64,000 nucleotides of DNA, from the NCBI GenBank assembly GCA_020634575.1, contig JACKBM010000017.1, forward strand, positions 41,568 to 105,567. Reading direction: 5' to 3'. The position numbers were made by a program, and so were the translations under genes. Below the pieces are notes generated by a model. That model searched no databases, was not told the origin of the DNA, and was given only the letters and a program-made list of their open reading frames with translations. Shown piece by piece: positions 8,421-17,224 of the stretch (its first letter is position 1; each line of letters begins with the position of its first letter). Origin of the DNA: Ardenticatenales bacterium. GTDB taxonomy: Bacteria; Chloroflexota; Anaerolineae; Promineifilales; Promineifilaceae.

Positions 8421-10859
8421 ATGATGAGTGATTTCGCCTTTGCCTACTGGCCCACCGAATTCCGATCTATCACCCAATCCTTCGGCGTCAACGAAGCGTT
8501 TTATCGCCGCTTCGGCCTGCCGGGCCACGAGGGGATAGATTTTATGGGGCCGGAGGGGAGTAAGTTGTTTGCCGTGGCCGACGGCACGGTCGTCCAGATA
8601 CAACGCACCATTGGCGAAAAGATGGCCAACCCCTACGGGCTTCATCTGACGCTGGCCCACGCGGATGGTTATCAAACCATCTATGCCCATCTCTCCCGCA
8701 TCGACGTTCGCATGAACCAACAGGTCAAAGCGGGCCAGGTAATTGGGCTCTCCGGCAACACGGGCAATAGCCTGGGCGCGCATTTGCACCTGACCCTGAA
8801 AAAGCAGGGCACCTTTATGCCCCCCTGGCCGAACAACATCATCGACCCAACGCCTTTTGTCCTGCCGCTGCTCGGTTTCACGGAACCGGTCGGCCCCTTC
8901 ACCAAAGGGTATGCCTATACGCCGGCTATCACCGTCTACGGCAATCTGGCGCAGGCCAATGCCGGCGGCATCAGCCTGCGTAAAGGGCCCAGCCAGAACC
9001 ACCAGCGCATTGAAGTCGTGCCGGAAGGGACGATGATGCGCGTCACCGGCGGCGGTGAGGGCGACTACACGCCTGTTGAGGTGCCCAATGCCGCCATCGG
9101 CAAGCCGACAGAGCCGCGCAAACCAGCCATGCTGCCCGATCTGCCGCCTACCGTCGCCACAGTTGACGGCTGGGGCTGGACTGAATACATGCGCGTCGAA
9201 GGCAACCTGGCGGTCACTGGCCAATACGGCATCAACCTGCGTGCCGCTCCGGCCAAAATGGGCGCCGCCATGGGCGTCGTCCGGGGCGGCGCCACTGTTC
9301 AGGTGATGGGCGATCCGGTCGCGGAGTACACACCGGTGCGCGTCAGCCGGATGGATTTTGTCGGACCCATCAACATGCCCGAGGCGGCGCCGGACTTCAC
9401 CATGGGGGCCAGCTTCGCCAGCAGCGGCGATGTCTTTGTGGGCTGGGCCTGGAGCAACTACCTGAAGGTGATGGGCAACCAGGCAGAAGTAGGCCAGTAT
9501 GGGGTCAACTTGCGCAACCGGCCGGATCGAACCGGCGCAAAAATCGGCGTCGTCAAAGGCTTCGCCTCCGTCACCATCGCCGGCGACAATCGCGGCGAAT
9601 ACACTCCCATCATGGCCCACTTTGAGGACATGCTGGAGATCACCAACGAGAACCTGGAAATTGAGCAACCGTCCCGCCCCGGCGGCGGGCCACCTGAGCC
9701 GGCGCCGGAACCGATGCAGGATTCCACGCCTGGCTGGGCGTTCAGCGGCGCCATCGACCGGCAGGGTGACTATGCGCTGGCCGGCCGTTGGGGCATTAAT
9801 CTGCGCGACGCGCCACGGCGGGATGGGGCCAATGTGGGCTTTGTACCGGCCGGTGTCCGTATGCTCGTCACCGGCAACCCGACTGGCGAATACACGCCCA
9901 TCCGCGTCGAGGATAGCCAGCTACAGAAACCATTTGGCTCGGCCGGCAGCTCAGCTGGTGCCAGCAGCAGCGCAACAACGCCACCGCCCGTCACCACACC
10001 TGCACCACCGCCGGCCTCACTGCCCATCCTGGGCAAAGCCCGGATCGGCCTGCACGCCTCAGCGGACCCGGACATCAGCGAAACGGAGCACCGGGAGTTT
10101 GGCACCTTGCGGCCGGCTATCATCAAGGTGCTGTCGCATCACAGCGCGGCGGATATCGGCCGGTTGGCCCAGGCCCACCCGGGCGCCAGCTTCATCGTGC
10201 GCGCTTTCCTCTCCTTTGGCCAGCAGGGCGAGCGCAATATCAGCGCGGGCCAGTTTGTGAACGACACCATCGGCGACGTCACCCGGGCTCTCGGTCAGCT
10301 CGGCGGCCGTGATGTGGTGATTGAACTGCATAACGAGCCCAACCTGGTCGTTGAGGGCTGGGGCAACTCCTGGGCGACGGCCGCCGCCTTCAACAGCTGG
10401 TGGCTCAGCGTCCTGCGTGAATATCGGCGCCGGCTGCCCAACCAGCGCTATATCTTCCCCGGCCTTTCCCCCGGCGGCGGCATCGATCGTATTCGCCACG
10501 AGCACACCAGCTTCATCGAGGCGTGCCGGCCAGCCATCAACGAATCAGACGGGTTGGGCGTCCACATCTACTGGGCCAACAACTTCCCCATGAGTCAGGC
10601 GCTGGGCCAATTGGATGATTATTTACGCCGCTATCCTAATGAGCCGATCTGGGTGACCGAAGCCAGCAACAACAAAGGCGGCGTCTCGCCGGCCGATAAA
10701 GGGCGCGAATACCTGCGCTTCTGGCAGGAGTTACAGCGCCGGCCGACGGTGCAAGGTGTCACCTACTTCGTCGCCTCCAGCCGCTTCGCCTTTGCCGATG
10801 AGGTCTGGGTCCACGATGGCCAAAGCCACGGCATCGGCGCCGTGGTTGGCGCTCGTTAG
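8421..10859 (+). CDS. M23 peptidase - four SH3-like repeats - TIM-barrel glycosidase fusion
   Basis: An 812-residue mosaic. Residues 30-130 are a LytM/M23 metallopeptidase domain with zinc-site residues His36 and Asp40 (GHEGIDF), His90 (YAH) and HLH at 121-123. About residues 170-510 hold four bacterial SH3-like repeats, each with a (G)I/V-N/S-LR motif and ending in (E/D)YTP. A Pro/Ser/Thr linker follows. Residues 540-812 look like a clan GH-A TIM barrel, with acid/base Glu639 in ELHNEPN and likely nucleophile Glu747 in WVTEASNN. No signal peptide or lipobox is visible, which is odd for an envelope enzyme. ATG 8421 is followed at once by ATG 8424, which is better spaced from AAGGAG. Confidence 0.82.
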   Translation: MMSDFAFAYWPTEFRSITQSFGVNEAFYRRFGLPGHEGIDFMGPEGSKLFAVADGTVVQIQRTIGEKMANPYGLHLTLAHADGYQTIYAHLSRIDVRMNQQVKAGQVIGLSGNTGNSLGAHLHLTLKKQGTFMPPWPNNIIDPTPFVLPLLGFTEPVGPFTKGYAYTPAITVYGNLAQANAGGISLRKGPSQNHQRIEVVPEGTMMRVTGGGEGDYTPVEVPNAAIGKPTEPRKPAMLPDLPPTVATVDGWGWTEYMRVEGNLAVTGQYGINLRAAPAKMGAAMGVVRGGATVQVMGDPVAEYTPVRVSRMDFVGPINMPEAAPDFTMGASFASSGDVFVGWAWSNYLKVMGNQAEVGQYGVNLRNRPDRTGAKIGVVKGFASVTIAGDNRGEYTPIMAHFEDMLEITNENLEIEQPSRPGGGPPEPAPEPMQDSTPGWAFSGAIDRQGDYALAGRWGINLRDAPRRDGANVGFVPAGVRMLVTGNPTGEYTPIRVEDSQLQKPFGSAGSSAGASSSATTPPPVTTPAPPPASLPILGKARIGLHASADPDISETEHREFGTLRPAIIKVLSHHSAADIGRLAQAHPGASFIVRAFLSFGQQGERNISAGQFVNDTIGDVTRALGQLGGRDVVIELHNEPNLVVEGWGNSWATAAAFNSWWLSVLREYRRRLPNQRYIFPGLSPGGGIDRIRHEHTSFIEACRPAINESDGLGVHIYWANNFPMSQALGQLDDYLRRYPNEPIWVTEASNNKGGVSPADKGREYLRFWQELQRRPTVQGVTYFVASSRFAFADEVWVHDGQSHGIGAVVGAR

Positions 10860-10860
10860 G

Positions 10861-10890
10861 TTGACAACAGGCCGGGCCGTTGCCTATACT
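10861..10890 (+). promoter_or_regulatory. Sigma-70-like promoter of the LacI regulator gene
   Basis: TTGACA at 10861-10866 and TATACT at 10885-10890 are separated by 18 bp. They lie about 70 bp before the LacI-family start codon and directly follow the stop of the preceding gene. Confidence 0.6.
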
Positions 10891-10900
10891 CCCGGAGCCT

Positions 10901-10914
10901 CGTGACCAGTCACG
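10901..10914. promoter_or_regulatory. Candidate operator palindrome
   Basis: CGTGACCAGTCACG is a perfect inverted repeat (6-bp arms, 2-bp centre) just downstream of the -10 box, near the expected transcription start. Its position suits autoregulation by the LacI-family protein encoded next. Confidence 0.4.
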
Positions 10915-10958
10915 GTGGCGGTCCGGCCTAGCCCACCACCAGGCCCAAAGGAGTAACA

Positions 10959-11972
10959 ATGAAACAAAGGGTCACCATTGCCGATGTGGCCAAGGTTGCT
11001 GGTGTCTCCAAGCAGACCGTCTCCCGCGCCATCAACAACAAAGGTGAAATCAGCCCCGAAACCAAAGAACGGATCATGTCGGTGATCGCGGAGCTTGGCT
11101 ACCGGCCGAATCGCATGGCCCAGGCGATGACCACGCAGCAAAGCTTAATGGTCGGTCTGCTCATCCCGGACATCACCAACCCTTTCTTTGCCGAAGTGGC
11201 CCGCGGCGTTCAGGATGCGGCCCTGGATCATGATTACAACGTCCTGCTCTGCAACACGGATGGCAATCAGGCCACAGAGATGCGCCTCCTGGATTTACTG
11301 ACAGAACAATCCAGCGACGCCTTTATCATGTGGTCGGTTCAGACCGACCTCAAGACATTGGCCCAGTTCACCGAAGGCGGCCGGCCAATTCTGGTCATCA
11401 ATCAACATGTCAGGGCGCCGGGCATCAGCGAGTTCATGGTCGACAATAGCCACGGGGCGCAGTTGGCTGTGGAGCACTTTGTAGCCAGTGGGCGGCAGCA
11501 TATCGCCATGTTGACCAACGTCGGCATTCCCCTGGATGAGGTACGCCGGGTGCAGGGGTTCCGCGATGCGGTGCGCCGCCTTGACCGCCAGCAGGAGCCA
11601 GAAGCGATCGTCAAGGCGCACGCCACGCTGGAAGGTGGCCGGGAAGGCACCCACCGGCTATTCGCGACCATGCCGCACACAGACGCCATCTTCACTTACA
11701 ACGATTTGATGGCGCTCGGCGCCATTCGCGCCTGTCACGAGTTAGGCAAACGGATCCCGGAAGATATCAGCATCATCGGCTTTGACGATATTCAATTTGC
11801 GGCCATGAGTTCGCCGGCACTCAGCACCGTCCACGTTGATAAATATGCCCTCGGCCAGCAGGCGTTTCTGCGCACCCTGCAACTGCTGCAGGAGCCCAAT
11901 CATACCCTGCCGGCCGTCGAATTTGACATCTCCCTAAAGCTCCGGGAAACAACCTTGCCACGAATTTCTTGA
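10959..11972 (+). CDS. LacI-family transcriptional regulator
   Basis: A 337-residue repressor with the N-terminal helix-turn-helix and hinge (TIADVAKVAGVSKQTVSRAI, then YRPNRMAQAM) followed by a periplasmic-binding-protein-like sensor domain (LLIPDITNPFF; later FTYNDLMALGA and IIGFDDIQFA). Preceded by AAAGGAG at good spacing. The alpha-galactosidase downstream on the same strand suggests a galactoside effector, but the ligand pocket cannot be read from sequence alone. Confidence 0.92.
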   Translation: MKQRVTIADVAKVAGVSKQTVSRAINNKGEISPETKERIMSVIAELGYRPNRMAQAMTTQQSLMVGLLIPDITNPFFAEVARGVQDAALDHDYNVLLCNTDGNQATEMRLLDLLTEQSSDAFIMWSVQTDLKTLAQFTEGGRPILVINQHVRAPGISEFMVDNSHGAQLAVEHFVASGRQHIAMLTNVGIPLDEVRRVQGFRDAVRRLDRQQEPEAIVKAHATLEGGREGTHRLFATMPHTDAIFTYNDLMALGAIRACHELGKRIPEDISIIGFDDIQFAAMSSPALSTVHVDKYALGQQAFLRTLQLLQEPNHTLPAVEFDISLKLRETTLPRIS

Positions 11973-12020
11973 CAGCCTCTATTTTTTTACATCCACCCGT
12001 TACCGATAACGTGACCGATA

Positions 12021-12299
12021 ATGGATCTCGGCCCCTCGATTTCCCTGAAAAACTGGCTCATCGTCATCGTCGGCTTGTTTTGTCTTGGCTGGCGCAGCCC
12101 GTGGTCATGGTTATTATTGGTATGGGCGCTGGCCCAGAGCCATTGGACCAGCGGCACCTTTCTGAGCCGGTTACCCGGCCTGGCGACAGCGGAGCGCATC
12201 GAAGTACATTTTTGGTGGAACGTCGGCGAAATGCTGCTACTCCTGCTGGCGTCTCATGTTTATATTCGCAGCTTACTCAGGGAATACGCATCCAAATAG
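12021..12299 (+). CDS. Small hypothetical membrane protein
   Basis: A 92-residue product with two likely transmembrane helices (about residues 10-36 and 67-83) rich in Trp and Leu. It lies between the LacI regulator and the alpha-galactosidase on the same strand, 9 bp before the latter. No family was recognised. An overlapping frame across the same region gives a low-complexity product without recognisable features, so this frame was preferred. Confidence 0.45.
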   Translation: MDLGPSISLKNWLIVIVGLFCLGWRSPWSWLLLVWALAQSHWTSGTFLSRLPGLATAERIEVHFWWNVGEMLLLLLASHVYIRSLLREYASK

Positions 12300-12308
12300 G
12301 TAACAACT

Positions 12309-13706
12309 ATGCCCAAGATAACGATGATTGGTGCCGGCAGCACCGTCTTTGCCAAAAACCTGATCGGCGACATCCTCGGCTACCCCGAGCTGGCCGAATC
12401 GGAGCTGGTCCTGCATGATATCGACCAGGAGCGACTGGACACCTCCGAAGTGGTCGCCCACCGTGTCGCCAATGCCCTCGGCGCGAAGCCGAAAATCAGC
12501 GCGACGCTGGACCGGCGTGAGGCCCTGGATGGCGCCGACTATGCCATTACCATGATCCAGGTCGCCGGCTACAAACCCGGCACCACCACCGACTTCGACA
12601 TCCCCAAGAAATACGGCCTGCGCCAGACCATTGCCGACACCCTGGGGATTGGCGGGATCATGCGCGGCCTGCGCACCATTCCGGTCCTGCTGGAAATGTG
12701 CCGCGATATGGAAGAGCTTTGCCCGGACGCAACGCTGCTGCAATACGTCAACCCGATGGCGATGAACTGTATGGCCATCAACCGGGCGACCAGCATCAAT
12801 ACGGTTGGCCTTTGCCACAGCGTCCAGGGCACAGCGATGCAGCTGGCCCGTGACATCAAAGTGCCGTACGAGGATATCAACTACATCGCCGCCGGCATCA
12901 ACCACATGGCCTTTTACCTGCGCTTTGAGAAAGACGGCCAGGATCTGTATCCCCAGATCCGCCAGGTACTTGAGCGGGGCGACGCGCCGGACTGGAACCT
13001 GGTCCGCTACGAGATGTTCAAGCGGTTGGGTTATTTTGTGACTGAATCCAGCGAACATTTTGCCGAGTACGTGCCCTGGTTCATTAAGCGGGACCGGCCG
13101 GATCTCATCGAACAGTTCAATATCCCCCTCGACGAATACCTGCGCCGCTGTGAAGTGCAGATTACCGCCTGGGAGTTTGTCCGCCAGCGCCTCGAGGCCA
13201 CTGCCGCAGACATGGCGGGCCTGACCCAACGCTTCTCCGAAGCCATGCGCACCGCCGGCGTCGCCGAAGAGCATATGCCGCTGGTGGTCCAGTCGTTCCA
13301 CGAAATCGACGAGATTAAGCAGAGCCATGAATACGGTTCACTGATTATCCACAGCATGGAAACCGGCACCCCGCGCGTCGTCTACGGCAACGTGAGCAAC
13401 GATGGCCTGATCGACAATTTGCCGGCTGATTGTTGCGTCGAGGTTCCCTGCCTGGTCGACCAGAACGGCATCCAGCCGACCAAGATCGGCACGCTGCCGC
13501 CGCACCTGGCTGCCCTGATGCAGACCAACATTAACGTGCAGGAGCTCACCGTCCAGGCCGCCCTCACCGGCAAGCGCGACCACATCTACCACGCCGCCAT
13601 GCTCGACCCCCACACTGCCGCCGAACTCAGCCTGGAGCAGATCTGGGATATGGTGGATGAGTTGGTGGAGGCGCATGAGGGGTGGTTGCCGGAGTATAGC
13701 GGGTAG
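12309..13706 (+). CDS. melA: Alpha-galactosidase, glycoside hydrolase family 4
   Basis: A 465-residue GH4 enzyme, which hydrolyses alpha-galactosides (melibiose, raffinose) by an NAD- and Mn-dependent redox mechanism. The N-terminal Rossmann motif is MIGAGSTVF, and the metal and substrate residues fit the family: Asn148 in YVNPM, Cys169 in GLCHSVQG and His199 in GINHMAF. Length is typical (about 450). No sugar transporter lies next to it, so uptake must be encoded elsewhere. Likely controlled by the LacI-type protein two genes upstream. Confidence 0.9.
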   Translation: MPKITMIGAGSTVFAKNLIGDILGYPELAESELVLHDIDQERLDTSEVVAHRVANALGAKPKISATLDRREALDGADYAITMIQVAGYKPGTTTDFDIPKKYGLRQTIADTLGIGGIMRGLRTIPVLLEMCRDMEELCPDATLLQYVNPMAMNCMAINRATSINTVGLCHSVQGTAMQLARDIKVPYEDINYIAAGINHMAFYLRFEKDGQDLYPQIRQVLERGDAPDWNLVRYEMFKRLGYFVTESSEHFAEYVPWFIKRDRPDLIEQFNIPLDEYLRRCEVQITAWEFVRQRLEATAADMAGLTQRFSEAMRTAGVAEEHMPLVVQSFHEIDEIKQSHEYGSLIIHSMETGTPRVVYGNVSNDGLIDNLPADCCVEVPCLVDQNGIQPTKIGTLPPHLAALMQTNINVQELTVQAALTGKRDHIYHAAMLDPHTAAELSLEQIWDMVDELVEAHEGWLPEYSG

Positions 13707-13992
13707 CTGTTAGCGCGGCCTGCGGCCTTTTAGCTGTTAGTACGCTGCGCTTTCGGTACGCTGCGCTTTCAGTACGCTGCGCTTTCAGTACGCTGCGCTT
13801 TCAGTACGCTGCGCTTTCAGTACGCTGCGCTTTCAGTTTTTAGTGAGCCACCACCGAAAGGCCGCAGGCCGTACTGACCGCTGAAAGCGAAGCGTACTGA
13901 CCGCTGATAGGGAGCGAAGCGACCGTACCGAAAGGCCGCAGGCCGTACTGACAGCTAAAAGGGAGCGAAGCGACCGAGCTAACAGCTAACAG
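13707..13992. repeat. Intergenic repeat cluster with 16-bp tandem array
   Basis: This gap between convergent genes holds six head-to-tail copies of a 16-bp unit, GTACGCTGCGCTTTCA, at 13740-13835; the first copy ends in G. It is followed by inverted and rearranged versions of the same words (GAAAGCGAAGCGTACTGA, GGCCGCAGGCCGTACTGA) at about 13855-13975. AGCTGTTAGC-type words flank both ends (13705-13740 and 13978-13995). The inverted halves could fold into a long hairpin and may end transcription of both neighbours. There are no unique spacers, so it is not a CRISPR array. Confidence 0.85.
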
Positions 13993-14889
13993 CTACTCCC
14001 CCGCAAAAAACGTCCAGATCAGCTCCGACGCATCCAGGCCCGGGTCCGCCATGTCTTCCGGGACATTGGCCGGGTCGGGCCAGAAATGGTCCCAGGTGGT
14101 GAGGGTGTAGAGTTGGACGGTGGTTGCGCTGGAACAGTTAGTCCAGCGGGTGTGACGGTAGCTCGGGGTGATCTCTTCGGTCTGATCCTGGCAATCATTG
14201 CGTTCGGCCCAGGCTGTGGCCCAGTCGGGAACGGGCAACAGGTTGTTGGCGCCGCCGCCGGCGTAGGGTACCACGCTATCGGCATCGCCGTGGAAGGCGA
14301 GGATGGGGATCGGCGTGGTTGCAGCGCAGGGTGAACCGGCCGGATAAACCCCCGCCACCATTGCCGCCGCCCGGAAACGGTCGCCCAGATCGCAGGCCAG
14401 CCGGTGCGCCATCCCGCCCCCATTGGAGAGACCCATCACAAACTGCCGATCCTGGTCAACGGCGAGTTGGCCGGCAAGTTGATCAAGCAGGGCCGCAACA
14501 AATTGGGTGTCCGCGTTGGCCGCCAGGCCGGGCGTAAAATCCCAGGCAGCCGGTTCGCCACGGGCCTCCGGGTAGACCAGAATGAAGCCGTGGACATCGG
14601 CCAGGGGGCGCATCCGGCTGATCTGTTCCTGTTTGGGGCCGGCGGCATTGTAAGCGTGCAGGTTGACGACGAGCGGTAGCGGTTGGCTGGCATCATAACC
14701 GGCCGGTAAATAAACCCAATACGACCGTTCTACCCCATCCCGCTCGAGCGTCGCCGGCGTCAGGTAGCCAACGGCGTAGCCGGCAAAGCGCTCAGCACCG
14801 GCCGGTATCGGCTCCGGAAATTCATTCGCGGCACAGCCGACCAGCGGCAGCCAGCAGAGCCAGGCCCATAATCGTTTACGCCAACCCAT
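13993..14889 (-). CDS. Secreted PHB-depolymerase/feruloyl-esterase-like lipoprotein
   Basis: A 298-residue CE1/LpqC-type esterase. The N terminus is a lipoprotein signal with lipobox LVGC (Cys19). Catalytic residues visible are Ser155 in GLSNGGGM, Asp in FHGDADSVVPY and His in TWDHFWPD. Likely anchored outside the cytoplasmic membrane, where it would hydrolyse ester bonds in polymers or plant-derived material. Transcribed towards the repeat cluster and divergently from the molybdopterin oxidoreductase. Confidence 0.8.
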   Translation of the reverse strand: MGWRKRLWAWLCWLPLVGCAANEFPEPIPAGAERFAGYAVGYLTPATLERDGVERSYWVYLPAGYDASQPLPLVVNLHAYNAAGPKQEQISRMRPLADVHGFILVYPEARGEPAAWDFTPGLAANADTQFVAALLDQLAGQLAVDQDRQFVMGLSNGGGMAHRLACDLGDRFRAAAMVAGVYPAGSPCAATTPIPILAFHGDADSVVPYAGGGANNLLPVPDWATAWAERNDCQDQTEEITPSYRHTRWTNCSSATTVQLYTLTTWDHFWPDPANVPEDMADPGLDASELIWTFFAGE

Positions 14890-14906
14890 AGTTCCTCACC
14901 CTCAGG

Positions 14907-14912
14907 TATAAT
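14907..14912 (+). promoter_or_regulatory. Possible -10 box of the molybdopterin oxidoreductase gene
   Basis: A perfect TATAAT lies 36 bp before the start codon, but no convincing -35 hexamer is at the right distance, so this is tentative. Confidence 0.3.
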
Positions 14913-14948
14913 GGACCCGCCAGCTGAGACGAACTGGCAGGAGGTCCC

Positions 14949-17114
14949 ATGTCGCCAGAAGTGCAGACCCATTATCGCACATGCAACCTGTGTGAAGCGA
15001 TGTGCGGCCTGGAAATCCGCCATCGCGGTCAGGAAATTATTAGCATCAAGGGGGATTCAGCCGATCCGTTCAGCCAGGGCCACATCTGCCCCAAGGCCGT
15101 TGCCCTGCAGGACATTTATCACGACCCGGACCGGTTGCGCCGGCCGGTGCGCCGCACCGCCGACGGTTGGGAGGAAATCAGCTGGGATGAAGCGTTTAGC
15201 CTGACGGTCGACGGGCTGCGCCAGATCCAGAGCCAGCACGGCAAGGACGCCGTCGGCATCTACCTCGGCAACCCCAACGTCCATAACCTGGGCAGTATGC
15301 TCTACGGCGCCGGCTTCATCCGCGCCCTGCGTACCCGCAATCGTTTTTCCGCCACCTCGGTCGACCAGCTGCCGCATCACGCTGCCGCCCTGGCCATGTT
15401 TGGCCACCAGCTCCTGCTGCCCATCCCCGACATCGACCACACTGACTTCATGCTCATCCTGGGCGCCAACCCGGTTGTCTCGAATGGCAGCATCATGACG
15501 GCGGGCGGTGCGGAGCGGCGCCTGAAAGCGATTCAGGCACGGGGCGGCCAGGTAGTCGTGGTCGACCCGCGCCGCACGGCGACAGCGGCGCTGGCCGACC
15601 ACCATCTATTTATTCGGCCGGGCAGCGATGCCCTGCTTTTGCTGGCCCTCAACCAGGTCCTCCTGGCCGAAGGGCTGGCGAACCCGGGCCATCTTGCCGG
15701 CCAGGTGGCGGGCTGGGATGAATTTGCCCGCGCTGTAGCCTCATTTACGCCGGAGCGGGTCAGCCCAGCCTGCGGCATCCCGGCCAGCGAAATTCGGGCG
15801 TTGGCACGCGCCTTCGCGGGGGCTAATGCAGCGGTCTGTTACGGGCGCATGGGCGTCTCGACGCAGCAGTTTGGCGGGCTGTGTCAATGGCTGATCAACG
15901 CCCTCAACATCGTCAGTGGCAACTGCGACCGGCCGGGCGGCGCCATGTTTACCCTGCCTGCTTTTGACGTGGTCGGCATCACCGCCGCGACCGGCAGCAA
16001 CGGCCGCCAGGGGCGCTGGCACTCCCGGGTCCGCAACCTGCCTGAGTTCAATGGCGAATTACCCGCCGCCGCCCTGGCCGAAGAGATGCTGACGCCCGGC
16101 GAGGGCCAGATTCGTGGCCTCGTCACGGTCGCCGGCAATCCGGTCCTTTCGACGCCCAATGGCGGGCAGCTGGATGAGGCGCTGGACGGTCTAGAATTCA
16201 TGGTCGCCATTGACATCTACATCAACGAAACCACCCGCCACGCCGACATCATCCTGCCGCCGACGACCGGCCTGGAAACCGCCCAATACGATCTGGTCTT
16301 CCACCTCTTTGCCGTGCAGAACAGCGCCAAATACAGCCCGGCCCTCTTTGAGCCGGCCGACGATACCCGCCACGATTGGCAAATCCTGCACGAACTACGG
16401 GCCCGGCTGGAAGGCTGGCACGGTCAACCGTCGGGGCGAACCGGCCGGGACAAATTTGATTTTATGAAGCGGCTGCGGCCGGAACAGGTGCTGGACCTCG
16501 GCTTCCGTTTTGGGCCGTATGGTAGCCGGGGGCCGCTGCGGCAGGGGGCGGGCTTGACCCTGCGCCGGCTGGCGGCTGCCCCCCACGGCATCGACCTGGG
16601 GCCATTGCGCCCCTGCCTGCGTTCCCGGTTGAATGGCCGCCAAATTCAGCTGGCGCCCGACCCATTCCTGGCCGACCTGACCCGGCTGGAGGCCGCGCTT
16701 GTGGATTCCGCGGCTGCGAGTTATCCGTTGCGCCTGATTGGCCGGCGCCATCTGCGCAGCAACAACAGCTGGATGCACAACAGCGAGCGCCTGGTGCGGG
16801 GCAAGCCGCGCTGCACGCTGCTCCTGCACCCGGACGACGCTGACCAGTATGACATCAGCGACGGCCAGGCGGTCGAGGTGAGTTCTCGCGCCGGGGCTGT
16901 CACGTTGCCGGCCGAATTGACGGCCGAGATTATGCCGGGCGTGGTCAGCATCCCCCACGGCTGGGGGCATGGCCGGTCGGGTGTACAGTTGGGCGTCGCC
17001 GCCAGCCGGCCCGGCATCAGCGCCAACGATTTGACCGATGACCAATTCCTGGACGAGCTGACCGGCAATGCGGCCCTGAATGGGGTACCGGTGGCGATCC
17101 GGCCGGTATTGTAA
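14949..17114 (+). CDS. Molybdopterin (bis-MGD) oxidoreductase, DMSO-reductase superfamily
   Basis: A 721-residue molybdenum enzyme with an N-terminal 4Fe-4S binding set Cys12, Cys15, Cys19 and Cys47 (TCNLCEAMCG, HICPKA). The catalytic domain follows (ATSVDQLPHHAA, DFMLILGANPVVSNGS) and then a C-terminal dinucleotide-binding domain (LIGRRHLRSNNSWMHN, PHGWGHGRSG). The loop that normally carries the Mo-coordinating Cys/SeCys/Ser reads SVDQLPHH, so Asp or Ser may be the ligand. No in-frame TGA is present. No electron-transfer partner or Tat signal is encoded nearby, so it is likely cytoplasmic with an unknown substrate. Start ATG is preceded by AGGAGG. Confidence 0.85.
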   Translation: MSPEVQTHYRTCNLCEAMCGLEIRHRGQEIISIKGDSADPFSQGHICPKAVALQDIYHDPDRLRRPVRRTADGWEEISWDEAFSLTVDGLRQIQSQHGKDAVGIYLGNPNVHNLGSMLYGAGFIRALRTRNRFSATSVDQLPHHAAALAMFGHQLLLPIPDIDHTDFMLILGANPVVSNGSIMTAGGAERRLKAIQARGGQVVVVDPRRTATAALADHHLFIRPGSDALLLLALNQVLLAEGLANPGHLAGQVAGWDEFARAVASFTPERVSPACGIPASEIRALARAFAGANAAVCYGRMGVSTQQFGGLCQWLINALNIVSGNCDRPGGAMFTLPAFDVVGITAATGSNGRQGRWHSRVRNLPEFNGELPAAALAEEMLTPGEGQIRGLVTVAGNPVLSTPNGGQLDEALDGLEFMVAIDIYINETTRHADIILPPTTGLETAQYDLVFHLFAVQNSAKYSPALFEPADDTRHDWQILHELRARLEGWHGQPSGRTGRDKFDFMKRLRPEQVLDLGFRFGPYGSRGPLRQGAGLTLRRLAAAPHGIDLGPLRPCLRSRLNGRQIQLAPDPFLADLTRLEAALVDSAAASYPLRLIGRRHLRSNNSWMHNSERLVRGKPRCTLLLHPDDADQYDISDGQAVEVSSRAGAVTLPAELTAEIMPGVVSIPHGWGHGRSGVQLGVAASRPGISANDLTDDQFLDELTGNAALNGVPVAIRPVL

Positions 17115-17122
17115 GATAGCTT

Positions 17123-17210
17123 GGCCGCGAATGGCGCGAATTCTCACGAATTTTATTAGCGAAACTTCGCGCCAACTTGTGCTGAGCTAAGCGAAGTATT
17201 CGCAGCCAAT
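17123..17210. repeat. Inverted-repeat intergenic element (GCGAAT type)
   Basis: The left side carries repeated GCGAAT/ACGAAT words. The right side carries their complements around the string AACTTGTGCTGAG at 17174-17186 and AAGCGAAGTATTCGC. The same right-hand string recurs in the element at 17731-17850. The element ends just before the Shine-Dalgarno of the next gene. Confidence 0.7.
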
Positions 17211-17224
17211 TTTAGGAGTACGTT

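Noticed and set aside
8385..9668. Minus-strand frame opposite the M23-SH3 gene
   Set aside because: Antisense to clear domain repeats; low-complexity product.
11969..12418. 149-codon frame overlapping the LacI stop and GH4 start
   Set aside because: It runs into the start of the conserved alpha-galactosidase and has no features; the 92-residue membrane protein fits better.
13740..13835. CRISPR array
   Set aside because: Units are 16 bp and directly abutting with no spacers, and no cas genes are near.
14949..17114. Selenocysteine in the molybdopterin oxidoreductase
   Set aside because: No in-frame TGA occurs before the stop codon.
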